The notes beneath the pieces were generated by a model that was not told where the DNA came from, made no database searches, and was given only the letters and a program-made list of their open reading frames with translations. The translations under genes and the position numbers were made by a program. Shown here one piece after another: positions 1 to 13,752 of a stretch of DNA of 64,000 bases. The stretch's first letter is position 1. Each line of letters starts with the position of its first letter. The DNA comes from Balamuthia mandrillaris (Eukaryota > Discosea > Longamoebia > Balamuthiidae). The stretch is from positions 124,001 through 188,000 of the forward strand of contig JAVKOQ010000006.1 in NCBI GenBank assembly GCA_031835245.1, read 5' to 3'.

Positions 1-2
1 AC

Positions 3-86
3 CACAATGACACCAAACACAAGAAAAGCTTGGTGTCTGCCATGTTTCGTGCTGCTTTGGTTTTATCCTCCTCTTTGGAACAGTGA
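3..86 (+). CDS. possible 3' end of a plus-strand gene entering from the left
   Basis: An open frame runs from the window edge to a TGA at 84-86 and would encode about 27 residues ending in SSLEQ. It contains a plausible amphipathic stretch and no splice signal that I can see. It may be the last exon of a gene lying to the left, or chance. No family is recognisable from so short a piece. Confidence 0.2.
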   Translation, partial: HNDTKHKKSLVSAMFRAALVLSSSLEQ

Positions 87-491
87 GCGCAAAACGAAAA
101 GAAGAACAAGCACGAGCCGTTAGTGTGAAGGAAGCACGTTGTCCAGCGTTCCGAGTGAACGCGCCCCCCACTCGGCTGGTGACACACGCTGGAAGTTTCC
201 AAAACCATACATCCTCATGCAAGCGTTCTTCGAACGGAAAGCACGACAATCGATTCATTAATAACGCGAGCACCCTCTTCTTCTCCTCTCCCCTTCCTCT
301 CCTCGTTACACTTCTTCTGCTTTGGCTTGTCCTGTTCGGCGCCAGCCCCTGCGGCAGGGTATTGTGGAGGCAACATGCCCAACCACAATGCACTTGGAGA
401 CAAACAAAGCATTACAAAAATTCATTTTCTTAACCCAAAAGGATATGCAGAATAAAGAACACTAATCACCTGAGAAAGAGAGGGTGGATGT
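87..491. other. gene-poor spacer at the 3' end of the HECT gene
   Basis: This stretch lies downstream of the HECT ligase stop (complement of 492-494). Open frames here are short and low in complexity and match nothing I know. It probably holds 3' UTR sequence. I see no RNA gene or mobile element in it. Confidence 0.4.
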
Positions 492-2262
492 TCATGGCTC
501 TCTCGTTCTCCCAACATCTTCAAAGTACTCCATGGGAACAGGTTCAAAGTAATCATCATCCGCGTACGATTGTACTGCTTGCACTTCCATCGGCTCTGCG
601 TCGGCTGAGGGATGCTCTTCCTCGGAGGCTGGCTGCATGTCGGAAGGAGCCCATGATTGCGAGGGCGTAAAGTCCGAGTCTATCTCAGCGCAGTTGTTGA
701 TAGCGAACAACAATTTGGCTTTCAGCCGTTCCTATTGTTATTGTTTGTATTATTGTTGGTGTTATTATAATGTTGATGAAAATAAAAAAAATGGAACGTT
801 ACCTTTGTGGAATAAGCAGGCAGTTTAAGCTTGAAGGAGCAGGTCTGCGCCTCTGGCAGGAGGTCATCAGCGGTGCAGCCACCCCTCTCAAAGTTCTCAA
901 TAGAGAACTCGGCGGAGCTGCCGCCGACGGAGGGGGGCAGGCGGGCCTGCCCGTAGACGAACCGCATGAACTTGGCCCTCTCTTCGGGAGCGAACTCGCG
1001 AAGCACTTCCCAGAGCTTCTCCACCACTGGAGAGGAGGATGAGAGCGTTCCTCTGTAGGCTGTTCTTGCCATCAACCTAAATTATTCATTTTTTTTTTGT
1101 CAGAGGAGAAGAACAACAAGAAGAATAACAAGGAGAGAGAGAGAGAGAGAGAGAGAGAAGAGAAGAGAAGAGAACAAGCAAACGAGGGAGAAACAGATAC
1201 GACAGAAGAGACTTCGTACCAATCAACGTCATAATCGGATTTGCCACAAACAAGACTTTCTATTTCGCTCCACGTGAAGAGCTTGAGGAACGGGAAGGAG
1301 ACCATGAGAGAGGTGCCAAGTCGCATCGCCTCGGCTTGCTTCCTGCATTCGTTCAGCCGACATTCTCGCACCAAGCGAGTGAACTCGAGCCGGTTCTCCC
1401 AAGTTACCCTCTGATTCCTTCCTCCTTTTTTCAGTTCCACTTCAGTTCCATCACTATTTACAAATAGTATACAATAAATATTGGCAAGGAAAAGAGAATG
1501 AACAAAAAGCCGAAGAAAAAAGAAAGAGAATGTCGAACCTTAAGGTGGTGACGAAGGTGAGGTCATCGAAGGTAAGATCGAACATCTCTTCGTCGGTCAA
1601 CTGCGTTTCAATAACGTGAAGAAGTTGAGCGGTGATCACATCCATGCCTTCCAAGTCTTTGATGGTTGGCTCCTCTCCAAGCTAGCACAAGTAAACAAAG
1701 GAACAAACCATTTGGTAAATAAAAAAGGTACATGAAAACAAAAACAAAACTATAGATCACGTACATAAAGCTTCCAAACAAAGGAAGGAAGACGTAGGTC
1801 AAACACGTTGCGCGTACGAATGCAGATGCCCATGATGACGCCTAATGCTCTGTACATGCCGAGCGCCTGCTCTGAGGTTTGCGTGGGATTGAGGGTGTAC
1901 TTATCCCTGTCCGCTCCCACATGGTGCCTTTGGTTGGGCGTCTTAACGAAGAGAGGAAGAGCCTCCCCGTATAGCTCGCTTGCCATTTGGGCCAATGACT
2001 CACGATAAGGGCCACCTGTTTTATGTTAATGTTTGAGTTGCGTTCAACAACTTAAACGACTAATAGATAGGCAAAAGAAGAAGAACAAGAAGAGGAATAG
2101 GAATAAGAAAGTTACCTTGGTCAGTGGCACCTTCTCCGATGAACTCAACCCGCCAGGCACGGTCCGACTGACGCAGCTTGTTGACATCGGACAAACCGGC
2201 CAATTGAGTATAGAACTGACCAAACAACGTGTGGATCGCTCCATTCCTAGAGTCTTTGTCAA
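492..2262 (-). other. HECT catalytic domain of the giant E3 ligase
   Basis: Six exons encode the hallmark blocks in order: WRVEFIGEGATDQG with GGPYRESL, then LGVIMGICIRT, then SFPFLKLFTWSEIESLVCG, then LLPEAQTCSFKLKLPAYSTK. The catalytic cysteine is the TGC at 841-839 inside QTCSF. The last intron has donor GTAACG after YSTK (ends at 802) and acceptor AATAG before ERLKAKLLFAINNC, which restores the usual HECT spacing after the active site. The chain continues about 45 residues beyond that as an acidic tail, longer than in most HECT proteins. Confidence 0.9.
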
Positions 2263-3376
2263 AGAAAAGAATCAGAGAAAGATGAGTTAAAACTTAGTCA
2301 AAACATAGCAAAAGAAAGAAAGTTGAAATGAGCACACCAGAAGCAAATTTAGCAGCCTTCAACCGGTTGAACTTGAACGTCTGCGTTTCTTTGCTCGTGT
2401 TGTTTCGGCTGCACAACTCAGTGAGGCCCTTTCTCTTCACTAATAATAGCATCAGGCCTCTCAGGCGCTGCGCTAATCCTGGAAGCGACGTTCCATCCGT
2501 TGGGAATGTCCCTTCTTCCTTCGCCCTCGAAGAAGACGAAGATGAAGCAGAGGATGAAGAGGAAGAGGAAGAAGAACCTTCTCCACTTGCGTTAGAGACT
2601 GTAGGAGTGAGATGATGAAGGAAGACTTCAGCAGGAACAGAGGCTGCATGAAGGCGAGAGCAGTCAAGGAACGGAACGAGACGAGTGATGCGCTTGTTCA
2701 AGGTGCGTAACAAATGGAAGCGAGCGATCATCAGAGAGAAGTCAGCATTCGCCAAAGCAGGGAACTGATAGGAAAGAGACTCGTCCATGGATAGAACGTC
2801 GGGAGAGATGTCCATAGGATCGTAGTCTTTGGCGCTGCAAATGCGGTTAACCATTTCTATCAACTGCTCGTCCATCGCCAGAGTCCAGTTAGGATTTGTG
2901 TTGTTGGCCAGTGTCAAGTAAGCTGTAGATTGTTATTATTCGCGTAAGACAGAAAGATGAGAATAGAAGGAAGAGGCAAGAGAGAGAGAGAGAGAGATAG
3001 AGAGATAGAGAGAGAGATAAACAAACTTTGATAAGCCACATCGTTCGATTCGTTACCAGCGTAGAACATGAGGAACTCCTTGTCATGCAAGCTCTGTTCC
3101 ATGAAGCTACGAGGGAAGGGCTTTCTTAGCAATAGCGCCACTAACAGATCTCTGGTATCAAGGGCGCGACGCAGCCATTTGGGCTTGTGAGGAATGGGGC
3201 GATGCACCGCTGAGAGCAGAACCTCGGAGGAGCCCAGCGGCAGGACATCCACGGGCAGATGCTTCAGTTCCGATTGGTTAAAGTGAACCGTCATTTGGGA
3301 CTCGTTGCTTTGTTTCAAGCTATTATTGAAAGTTAGATATTATTATGAATAAAACAAACAAAACAAAACCAGAGAT

Positions 3377-3418
<42 letters not shown>

Positions 3419-4629
3419 AATACCTGAAAGCAGGACACATGGCCATCTCGGAGAAAGCACTAAAAGCAATCCCCAGGGAAGTGCCGTTCAAGTAAAACTC
3501 CACCACACGGGCATCCAAGTCCAGTTTAATGCCAATGACATCTCCGGCGGTGCAAGCCCGGCCATAACTATCAGAGTTGCCCTCTGAGTACTTGATCAGC
3601 TCCTGAGGGTCCCATCCGAAGGTGCTAGACTCGGAACCAAGTGGCGTTGATGGCTGTTTTGTTTTTTTGTTTTGACATAACGTTAAATGAAAGGAGAGCG
3701 AAAGCACAATAACAATAGCTTACCGCGGCATCAGCAGAAGCCCAACCGATACGAAGTCCCTTGGGGTTGCTCACCAGTTTGACCTCATAATACCATTTGC
3801 CTTTGGTGACGACCACGGGCGCCACCACCGTCGCCACGTCCTTGCTGGCGCCGACGATGCCGCCGTCTTTAGCACTGATGGCGATGGAGCCGACGTATGT
3901 GTTGCTTGCAGCGATCTCCAGCGGGGTAATGGAGCCCTTTCGGTACAGATTGACAAGCCCTGAGAGAGAAAGCAGAGAGAGTAGGAAGGAGAATAAGTGA
4001 AAAAAAAAAGAGAAAACCAAAGAAAAACGACAAGAGATAAAAATAACACTTTAAAATAGAAGAGAATGTACCTTTTTGATGGATCTTCTGCAATTCAGCC
4101 GAACTCAACGCCTTATCCGTTACGATATGGAGCTGGTCGATGGCACCAAACTGCTCGCCAAGATCCACGCCGTTACCAATGGCGATGATGGAAGCGGAGG
4201 GGTTGTACGTCGAGGACAGTGGGTCGCTGCTTTCTGTCTTAAGTGTTTGCGCTGTGTAGCCACGCACAGGACCACCCGCCACAGCTCTATTTATTGGAGA
4301 AAAAAGTAAACATAAAACAAAAGAATCCCCCCACAAGAACGAAAGGAATATACCTGATAGTAATAAAGTGCCAGCTGCTCTCATACTCGTAGAAACTGCT
4401 TTCTTCAGCAGGTTCGTGTTTACGCACAGGCAGATTGGCAATGGGGTGGTATGTCTCGGAGCTTGCCTCCCAAACTGCCAGCGAGATGTTCTTGGAGGTG
4501 AGGGTGGAGCCAAAGAGCTCGCTGCCGTCCTCAATCTCCATTGTGGAAACGATTTGATCTGTGATAGCGTGATAGGTAATGAGCTTACTCAGTACCAATC
4601 TAAAAAGATGATAGAGCAGAGAAGAGAGA

Positions 4630-4661
<32 letters not shown>

Positions 4662-7600
4662 TGACCTCCGTTGTCAAACTGGATCAAAGTATTCTTGCCG
4701 GTCGTCTCACAAAGCGGGAGCGAGAACCAACCACAAACCGTCCAACCATCCTGCGTCTGGCTGAGATCCGGCTCAACCGTTGCTTGTGCTCCCTCCTCTC
4801 CTTCTTTTTCTTTTTCTTTCTCGTTGGTCTTCGTTGCAGCAGCAGTAACCAGAGCAATGGGCTTGTTGTCGTGCAACTTAGCGATGGAAGTGCGTGAGCT
4901 GAAGGCTGCAGCTGAGATGCATCCGTTCAGTCCTCTCACTGGCTTCCATTTGCGTTTCTCCCAGTCGGACTCGCGTCGGAGTTCTGCTATTTGTTGCTTG
5001 TTGGTCCAGTCGATGGAGCTGAGTTGAGAGTGAGTGCCAACCAACAACCAGTCCAATGAGTCATCTGTGAATATTGTTTTGAAACAAGAAAAGAATGATA
5101 AGGAGTTGAAAGATGACATAGTAGAAAGAAGGGTACATTCAGAAACATCAAGGCTGTTATAGGCAAGAAGCAAGAGATCAATCAACGCTTGGAGCGATTT
5201 AGAGTAGACAGGGTCGTCTTTTTGTTGGGCATAAAGAGCAACGACAGACTTTTGGACTGTCGTTATAAGTTCCATAAGATCCGGCTGAATGAATGGACGA
5301 ATGGCAAGTCAGTTTTAGAAAGAAGAAAAAAAAAGGAGGGTAAAGAAACAAAGGAAGGAGACAACGAGGAAGTGAGAAGCAAAAGAGACCTTGGTATTAT
5401 AGTGCTTCAGCAAGTGAGGATGAATAAGATGGCGGATGGCACGGACAATGCGGGTGCGAGTGGCAGCATCGAGACTGTTGCTGACGGCCTTGGTCAACAG
5501 CCTGAGATTCTCCGCTGTATAGACTGCAGGAGAGTAGACCTCGGCGGCGTTGTCTCCCTCGCTTACGCGCAGTACTAGCTCCAGCAAGTTGAGCGCCTGT
5601 TATTTAATATTCTAAGTTTGTTTGAAGGCAAAGAGAGAACCAAACGTTAAAAAGCAAACCTTTGTAACCTCATCAGAGGTTTGAGAAGTGACTCCAAACA
5701 CATAAAACTTGTATCCCCAATAATTGTTGGTGGCATCGCTGGTGAACTTCATCAGCAAGCGGTTGCCCGAGACCGCAAAGTTCTTGAACTGAGTAAAAGG
5801 TCCGCTGAACTGATGGATCAGCTCTCGCGTGTCTGGCTGGTAGAAGCGCAGCCAGTCGTAGTTGTTCTCGGTCAAAGTTTCCTTGTCGAAGATGATGATG
5901 AGTCGTTCGGCTCCATCCAGCTTGATGGTCTTCTCATAGTCTGCCTCGTTGGGATAAGGATGCTCCGACTCCTCCAGATGCACTTTGATGGAGGCCAAAT
6001 GTTTGGGAGTGGTGGAGAGGAAACTGGTCATCTCTGCCACGAGACGAGCCAACGTTGCTTCTGCTGAAGGTTTGTCCTTTTCTTCTTCTTCCTTTTCCTT
6101 CATGGAGGAAGACGAAGGAGTTGGTTTGGAGGGAGGAGCGCTGAGAACCATGGCTTTGTCGAGAGTCTCTTTCTCGGACCAACGAGTGAGGACGGTTAGC
6201 GCTTGCATGACGTCAATGGGCTGGTAGCTCTCTTTGTTCAACCGGACACCCAAAACGCGTTTGGTGAAGGTCGCCAGGGTAGAAGGCTGTCGGAGCAGCG
6301 ACCAAAGAGAGGTGTACAGCGACTCGCTCTGCTCCTCTCCGCCTTCTTTCTCTTTGCCTTTCTTCGAAGAGGAGGATGAAGATACAGGAGAAGGAGCAGA
6401 AGAAGGAGAAAGAGCAGGGAAGTGGAGGATAAGACGGATCAAGGAGTCCAAAGCGTAATGCGAGGAGAGGCGATGCATCATTTGGAGGATCTCGAACCAA
6501 ATAGGAGGGCGAGAAGCATCCGCTGGATCGAACAACATGGACAAAGCGGAGGTGGTGGTCTTGCTAGGGTCGTCCATAAGTCTGATGGACACATCATCGA
6601 GCTGACTGTGTGTTGCAGGTGACCAGATATAGTTCTCCAGGCTCAACGCTATAATGTTTTGTAATGATGCTTCCGTTAAATAAAGAACGAAAGGAAAACA
6701 AAGAAGAGGAAACGTACGTAGGGAATCTTTGGTAGGGTTCTTTCCCTTAGGTTGCAGCAACTTCTCCTTCTACAAAAGTAAAACGAGCACAAAAATAGAC
6801 AAAGAAATAGAAGAATAAGAAAGAAGGAACAAAGAAAGCACAAAAGAACAAAACTAGACGTTGCTGAAGAAACATCTGGATGTTGAATACATACCAACAA
6901 AGTTCTATAGCTCTCCAACACATCATATCCGGTGGCCTCCAACGCCGAGTTACATTTCTGCAGCGGGAAGTTGAGTCGCTGCAGACTGGTCGCCAACGCT
7001 GCTCTGTCACGTTTGGCTTTTGCGTAGACCGCGCCTCTGGCGCTGCACTCCAGCTCTAACTCTCCAAGCAGAGTCTCTTGGGCGGTGAGCGTCAATGCAC
7101 CGTCCTCCTTGTTCTGGTCAAGCACAATGTGCAGAAGAGCTTGCAAAAGTCCTTGTTTGTTGAAAAATGTGAGACGAGAATGAGACAATAGAGGAGGAAG
7201 AGGAAGAGGAAGCAGAAGAAGAACAGCAGAAGAAACCTTGATCTTGCAAAAGTGCCTGTCTAACATCCGCATGTTGCACGAACATGCTTAAGGTCCTAAA
7301 GTAAAGTCTCTGCAACTCGGCATAGGCAATGGACGAGAGAAGATCCTTGCAGCGAGGATGATAAAGAGTTCTATAGTTTATGTTCTCAGGCTCATCTGCG
7401 GAACTGGCAGCAAGCAACAGCTTGGCATCCTCTTCTTGTTGCGGTGGAATACTAGCGATGAACAGAGGTAACAAAGACAACATTTGTTTGGCGCAGTTAA
7501 GAAACTCGGCCGTCACATCTGTCTTCTGTGAATGTAGAATGAAAAGAGCAAGTTAATAATAAAAACAAAAAATAATAAAAAAAGAACTGTACCTCGGGCA

Positions 7601-10600
7601 TCAACTTGAGGTCTTTGGGTTGGGTCCACGTTTGTGTCGTATCATTGCCAACGTGCAAATAGAGCTCTGTATAGTCCCTAACAGAGAATATAGAACTTTT
7701 TCCGTGGAACTTGATGAGAGAGAGAGAGAGAGAGAGAGAGATGCGAAACGGTTAGAAACGAAAGATTTTACAAAACCAACAGCATGTGCCGGATGGCTTA
7801 CCACAGGTTCTTGAGGGTCGACTCTGGTGCCTGGAGTGAAATGTACGCCTCGTTTGCCCATCAAGGAAAGAGCAGTCACGGACTCTTGGATGAGTGCCGA
7901 GAGCTGTGCTTGCTGTTGTGGTTCACCAGAGAGCAACAAAGCTGGAAGAACCTTTGGCAAGGCGCTTTGCAGACGTTGCATGACCCACGTAGTGATATAG
8001 GTCTTCCAATGCTCTGAGCTCTTCAACAAGCGTTGCAGCGCTTGGAGCATATTGGAGGCAGCCGTGGAGAGAGCAGGCAATCGGTTGACATGCTGTAACT
8101 CCTTCTCTAGCGCTGCTTCTTCGTCCTCTCCTTCCTGAGCTGGCTTGGCAACAGCAATGCTGAGGAAAGACGCCACACCTAAGCCTTGACCGATGCCAGA
8201 GAGAAGCTCGTCCGCTATTTGCTTTGCCAGTTGGTTGCATTCGTTGTTGGCGTTGTTGTTGATGTTGTTGGGATCCACCTGTGGCAAAGTGATGGAGAAC
8301 AAATGGGTGACTAACACCTTCATGAAAGATTTGGTTCCGTTGTATATCTTCAACAATCTCCTTATCTCCCGTTTCCTCTTCTTTTCCTCTTTCTTTTCCT
8401 CTGTTTCCTGTTCTTCCTCCTTCTCTTTCTCCTTGGCCTTCTCCGCTTCCTTTGCTTCCTCAGGAACCAACAAAGGCGGTACTTCCTCGTTTTCCTCTTT
8501 GAGGAAAGTCATCAACAGGCACATCCATTTGGGAGTGCAGAGCTCCGCTCGAACAACGGCCGAAGCAGAGGCCAGAGAGAACAAAAGGAGACCAATGTCC
8601 GCTGGAGAGAGAGCTGTTTGGTCAATGTCTTTTGACCAGTCCTCGCTGAGGCGGAAGAGCTTTGTTTGTTTGGGTCGCTTGCCAAGACCCTTGCCAAAGA
8701 AGGAGACACGACGAGGGCCATTCTCACCAGTAAACAAAGTGGTGTTCTCCTTCCAAGAGTTGTTCAAGTGCTCGTGAAGAAGATCCAACAACTGTTGTGT
8801 CAACTTGAGCTGAGCAGGATAGAGATGGGTCGTCGTTGTTCCCGACTTGTTGCTGTTAGCTTTGGAAGACGGGTGGATGCATTGCAAAGCAATAGTTTGC
8901 AACAAGAGCCAAGCGGCTTGTCGCTTCTTGTAGAGAGCTATGAAGCGCTCTTGCTTGGCTTTGCTTTCTGTGTCGTCGGTCCCGCCCATAAGGAAGCGAA
9001 TGTCCTCCTCGTCCTCCACGTCTATCCAGCCTTCCTGTTGTCCTCCTGACTCCATGTCATCTTTGCTGGCGATGATGATTCTTCTTGCTTTGAGTTTAGG
9101 CTTTTGTTGTTCTTCAGAGGATGAAGAAGACTCTCCTTCTCGTTGCTGTTCTTGTGCAGGTTCTTGTTTTTCTTTTCCTTTATCGGTGTCAGAAGAAGAA
9201 GGAGAAGACGAAGAAGAGGCTAGAGAAGAAGAAGCAGTAGAAGCAGATGGCACTTCAAGAACGAGTGGCAAAATCTTCTGGAAGATATCGCTCTCGAGAA
9301 GGAACTCAAAGTCGTTCTCTGTGTGGAACTTAAGAGCAAGGCAGTCACATACAAAAGCGGAAGCCTGCATCACGGAAGTAGATGCGTCGGTCGCTCTGGA
9401 ATCGAGCAGAGAGAGTAGAGTCTTGTAGAGAGGATAGAACGCGTCCGAAACTTTTTGCTGCAGCTCCGCTCCGGCGCATTGAAGGTCGTGGCTGTAGTGA
9501 TGAAGTCCCTTCGTCCTTGCTTTCAACACCTTCTCCAGGTTCTTGTCCCTCTGCTCCTTCTTGCCACCTCCATCGTTCAGAGGAGCATAGCTCTTCAAGG
9601 CCCATCCAACAAGAGCCATGACTTCCTGCAAGAGAGCCGGCGAGGAGCAGCTCTTCAACGACGTCACAATGTCAGCGAACAGGGCAAGGCACTCTGCCCT
9701 GTCGTTGGCCCTTTGCTTCCTCAGCCGCACGCACTCCTCCACGTCCTCCGCGTTGACCTCCTCCGACTGCACAAAGGAAAGAATGGCATGAGCAGCTGGC
9801 TCCCAGTACCAAGAAGGAGCTCCTGGGCCTTCTGCCAAGGCCAGAAGAGAACCTCCTCCCAAGACAGACGACACGTCGTCATTGCTGTCGTCGTCTATTG
9901 AAGCTACCGTAGAAGGGACTTGTCCACCGGCCTGAACGATCAATCTGTCCACGCTGCGACGCAAAGAGACAGAACGTTGTTGCTGTTGACTCTTCAGGGC
10001 ACCAGTCTTCTCCAAGTGTTGCTCGCGAGAAAGCACGGGAGTAAAGCGAAGCAAACACTCCGCCTTCTGCGAGACCTTCTCTGCGAGACGGTCATACACG
10101 CTGCGACTGTCGCTCTCCGAGCCTTGGTTGGCCTCCTTTTGACGCTGCTGAATGAACCACTTCTTCACCTTGTAGCCGTAGCGATAGGCCCTCTTCAAAG
10201 CTGGTGAGGGATTGGAAGAGGAGCCCTCGTTAGCAAACTTGATGGCATCGGGAGTGAGATGAGCGTGATGCAGGATGGCAGCCACCACCACCCTGACCGC
10301 GCGGTCCACGGACTTGGAGGTGATGCCCGCAAGTTGCGAGGCTGATGAGGAGAGGTGGGAGGGGATGAACTTCTTGTGCATGCGACCAGCGTCCCCACGC
10401 AACTCTATGAGGTCTCTCAAGAACTCCGTCTCTTCTTCTGTTGTTGAGGAAACGGCTTTGCCTTTGCTCTCTTCCTCATAGATGCTTTGCTGAGACATAC
10501 CAGCTTTGAGAAGGTTGGAGTTGAGCCAGGGAAGGTAACGCAGCTCCTTGTCAGTGTAGGAACCCATCATCTTCATGGCGATCTTGACGACAATCCAGAG

Positions 10601-13600
10601 CAGGGTCCTCTCCATCTCCGGCAGCCAGAAGCGGTTCTTGATGGTGTACTTGACCTTGCAGCGGAAGCCCCAGTCCACGTTGGAGGCGTCCGAGTGGAAC
10701 ATGAACCAAACGGCGTTGGAGGGGACGTGGAGGGGGTGCTTGGGCCATTTGTGGGTGCCACCGGTCAGTTGCTCTTGGAATTGGTTGCAGTTGTTGGGAG
10801 CCAAGAATAGCTTTAGCCAGTCGTGCCTTTTTGTTTGTTTTGTAGTTTCAGAGTAGCTATAAGACTTTTTTTCTCTTCTTTAAAAAAAAAAACAAAAAAG
10901 AATAGAAAAGAAAAGAAAACGCCGAAACGTACGTTTCTTCTGTGCGGCTGTTCTCGTCAAACTCGAGAGTGAGACCGCTAGCATCCGATATTGCCACATG
11001 CTTGCAAATGTCCATGTTGTTCGCATAGGAATGAAGCGTCTCCACTATAGTAAGTCCGTAGGAGGATGCCGACGCAGAAGCGCCACTAGCCGAGCCAACA
11101 GCGAGCTCTGACTGCAAACTCTCCACGTTCCGCAAGAAAGCGAGCACCTTCGTCATAAGCTCACGCGTGAGATCGGGATAAGAAGAGGATGACGAAGCAG
11201 AAGAGTGAGAGAGGTCCAACATAAAAGAGGATGCCAAGGCTGGCAATAAAGCAAAGGTGGAAGAGCGGGTAAGGAAGCGAAGCAGCTGCTCAGTCTTTTG
11301 TGCTCCTAGTCCGGCAGTAGCTTCTTTTCCACTTTGTGCGTTGTGGTGGGACACAACGGAGCGAACGCTCTCGAGTTGTTCTTGGAAGTGATTCATGGCT
11401 TGAAGTGTATAGTATTGGCGGAGATAGTACTGTTGTTGTTTGCGTTGCTCTAGTTTTGCTTTTTGCTCTTCTGACTCTATTTCTTTCTCTTCTCCTGCTT
11501 CGGTTTTGCTTTGTTGTGGTTGTTGCTCGGCCAAAGAAGCAAAGATGTAGTTCTGCAAAGTAAGTAAGAAACGAACGTAACCAGGCCTAGCCTCTTCGCC
11601 TTCTTTCTTTGATGACGGAGACGACAGCTGTCGCTCCAACGATCGCTCCAACTGATGTTTAGAATAGGAGAAGATCAGAGGAAGAATCGTCTGCACGTTA
11701 TCTTCGTCTTTCTCTTTCTTCTTTTCGGCTTGCTCGGTCTTGTTCTTTGTTTCACTCGGCTTGAAGAGCCGGTTGACTGCTACAGCATCCGAAAGTTGCG
11801 CCAACATTTTTTCCAAAAAGTAGGCACCGCTATAGGAAGAAGAAGAGGAGGATGTTGAATCACCGACGGGAAGAGAAGAAGAAGCAGAAGCTTTCTTCTC
11901 CTCTTGTTTGGCGTTTACTTCCTGGAGGGCGTTCACGAGGAGATTCAGCTGCTCGCTCTGATTGGGAACGACGTAGTCCAGAGCGTAGGCAAGAGTTTGG
12001 CAGGCCTCCAGTTGGATCTGCTTCTCTATCTCGCTCTCTCCTTGTGCCTGGAAGATGTAGTAACGCAGGAGCGAAGATATCTTGTCCACTAACACTTTGC
12101 TTTCTTCATCCTCTTCCTCCTTTCCGCTTGGTGTTTCGGGCCAAGCCAAGCCCACGTCCTTCGGCTGTATCCGAGCCAGAGACAAGTGTCGAAAATGCAC
12201 TTTGAGCATTTTGAAAATGAGCAGCAAGGCAAAGTCGTAGATACTGCTTTGGTCAGTTTGTTCTTGCTGTTGCTTTTGTTGCTTGCTAAGGTTACGACAG
12301 GAGGTGGAGATAGTGTATAACGTTTGGAAGCTCTCTTTGCTGATGTTCATGATGAAGGGCAAGGAAAGGGCCGCAGCACTGTCCTTGGCCTGTCGTTCTT
12401 CCTCCTCTAGAACACATACAGAGAACAGCTGACAGAGGAAGAAGGAAAGCAGTTGCCATGGTCTCACTTGTTGTTGCTCTGTTTGTTGTGCTACAGAGGA
12501 AACGGCATGTTGAATGCCTTTGGGTAGCGCAGCAAGGATTGGCTCTTCCAACGTTTGAAGGAGGTGCACCAACGATTGAGGGCATCGAAGAGAGTAAAAG
12601 TGCGAAGACGTAGATTCTTGCTGTTGATTCTCTTCTTCGTGGAGAGAGAGCAAGAGCTTCACAAGCATTACAGAGCTTTCGAAGGAGCCAGAGGCGATGT
12701 TGAGGGCAAGAAGAGCTTCTATGGCTTTTGTTTTGATGAGGTGGGTTTCTTCCGGGGTGTTGCTTTTGAAGGTCCCCACTGTTACGGCGAGGAACTTGCT
12801 TACTTCGGCAACGCCGTCAGATATTACCTGGACATAGGGAGAGGTACTTTTGTTGTTTTTTTGCTCTTGTGTCAATTGTGATAGCAGCAAAGAAAGAAGA
12901 AAAAAGAAAATGGTACCTTGGAATGTCGTCTTTGTGCAAACAAAGAGCTGGTGCTTCCGTCAAAGCGTTGATAAGAATGTCCAGTATGTGGGCACACAAA
13001 GCGGGATTGTTGCGAGTGCTGTCGTTCAACATGGCCAGCACGATTTGCATTGTGGTGCGGATGGACAGGCGTATGCCAGGCGGAATGGTTCCCTGGGTTT
13101 TGCTTCCTTCCGCAGCAGCCGCTCGTTCCTCCGCCATCGTCATAGAAATGAACGCTTTTGTGCTCTACGTTTGTTGTTGTGTTTGGTGAGAGAAACGATA
13201 GCAACAAGCAAGCCCGAAAGATGGAGAGAATGAACAAACCTCAGAACAATCGGCCGCTTTATCGGCAAGTTCCTTGTAGAAGTGCATCAAAAAGCCGGTC
13301 CGCTTGTCAAAGCTCGAGTCTTTGAGGACCTGCGCGGTTCCGGTCTCCTCCTGCATGACCGCAATGGTTTGGGCCAACTCCCTGGCGAGCTGCCTCTCGC
13401 CCTGTGCTTGCGTCTGTGCCGGCCCTTCTTGCGCCTCGAAGAGAGGACGCGAGAGCAGGGCGGACCACCATTTCGTGCTGCCGTGGTAGTACTTCTCGTT
13501 GGCCCGGTAGCTCTTCTCCGTGTCCTCGTCGAAATAGTCCTGCCTCAGGCGGAACTGGGAGGAGGGGTCCTCCGCTTCCGCGGCGGCAGAGGAGGGGGCG

Positions 13601-13752
13601 GTGTAGCGGTTGGAGGAGATCTGCTGCTCCAGGAGAGCATTGTTGTTGAATATGTCCCACAAGAGGTCTTGGTTGGTCTTGGCGGCCGCGGAGCCTTCCG
13701 GATGGTTGTTCTCTCCTGGGTTCCCGCCCAGTGCCGATTGATGCTGCCCCAT
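492..13752 (-). CDS. giant HECT-type E3 ubiquitin ligase with CUB-like, LamG-like and SPRY modules
   Basis: A multi-exon gene estimated at about 3,400 residues. It starts at the ATG at 13752 (MGQHQS...). The first exons are 13752-13240, 13164-12917, 12846-10933 and 10856-about 7802, and the junctions of the first four exons keep frame. Order of modules: helical, low-complexity N-terminal half; a CUB-like motif (SDASNVDWGF) near 10,690; a second CUB-like module at 5,700-6,000 (EESEHPYP, SDATNNYWGYKF); LamG/SPRY-like modules at 3,430-5,000; a C-terminal HECT domain at 492-2,262. HECT ligases accept ubiquitin on a cysteine before passing it to substrate. Large HECT proteins of this kind (HECTD4- or HERC-like) exist in many eukaryotes, but I cannot assign an orthologue. 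Introns are short with sense-strand CT tracts. One junction near 7,690-7,802 did not resolve in frame. The N-terminus fits the N-myristoylation pattern (Gly2, Ser6). Confidence 0.85.
3425..5100 (-). other. LamG-like and SPRY-like modules of the HECT ligase
   Basis: Exons at about 4,290-5,050 encode a concanavalin-A/laminin-G-like segment (DGWTVCGWFSLPL, SSWHFITI, FGAIDQLHIV). Exons at about 3,430-3,960 encode a SPRY-like segment (GKWYYEVKL, LRIGWASADA, GDVIGIKLDLDARVVEFYLN). Both folds are beta sandwiches often used for protein binding, so they probably help choose substrate. The intron between the SPRY halves and the next one downstream carry CT repeats on the sense strand. Confidence 0.65.
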
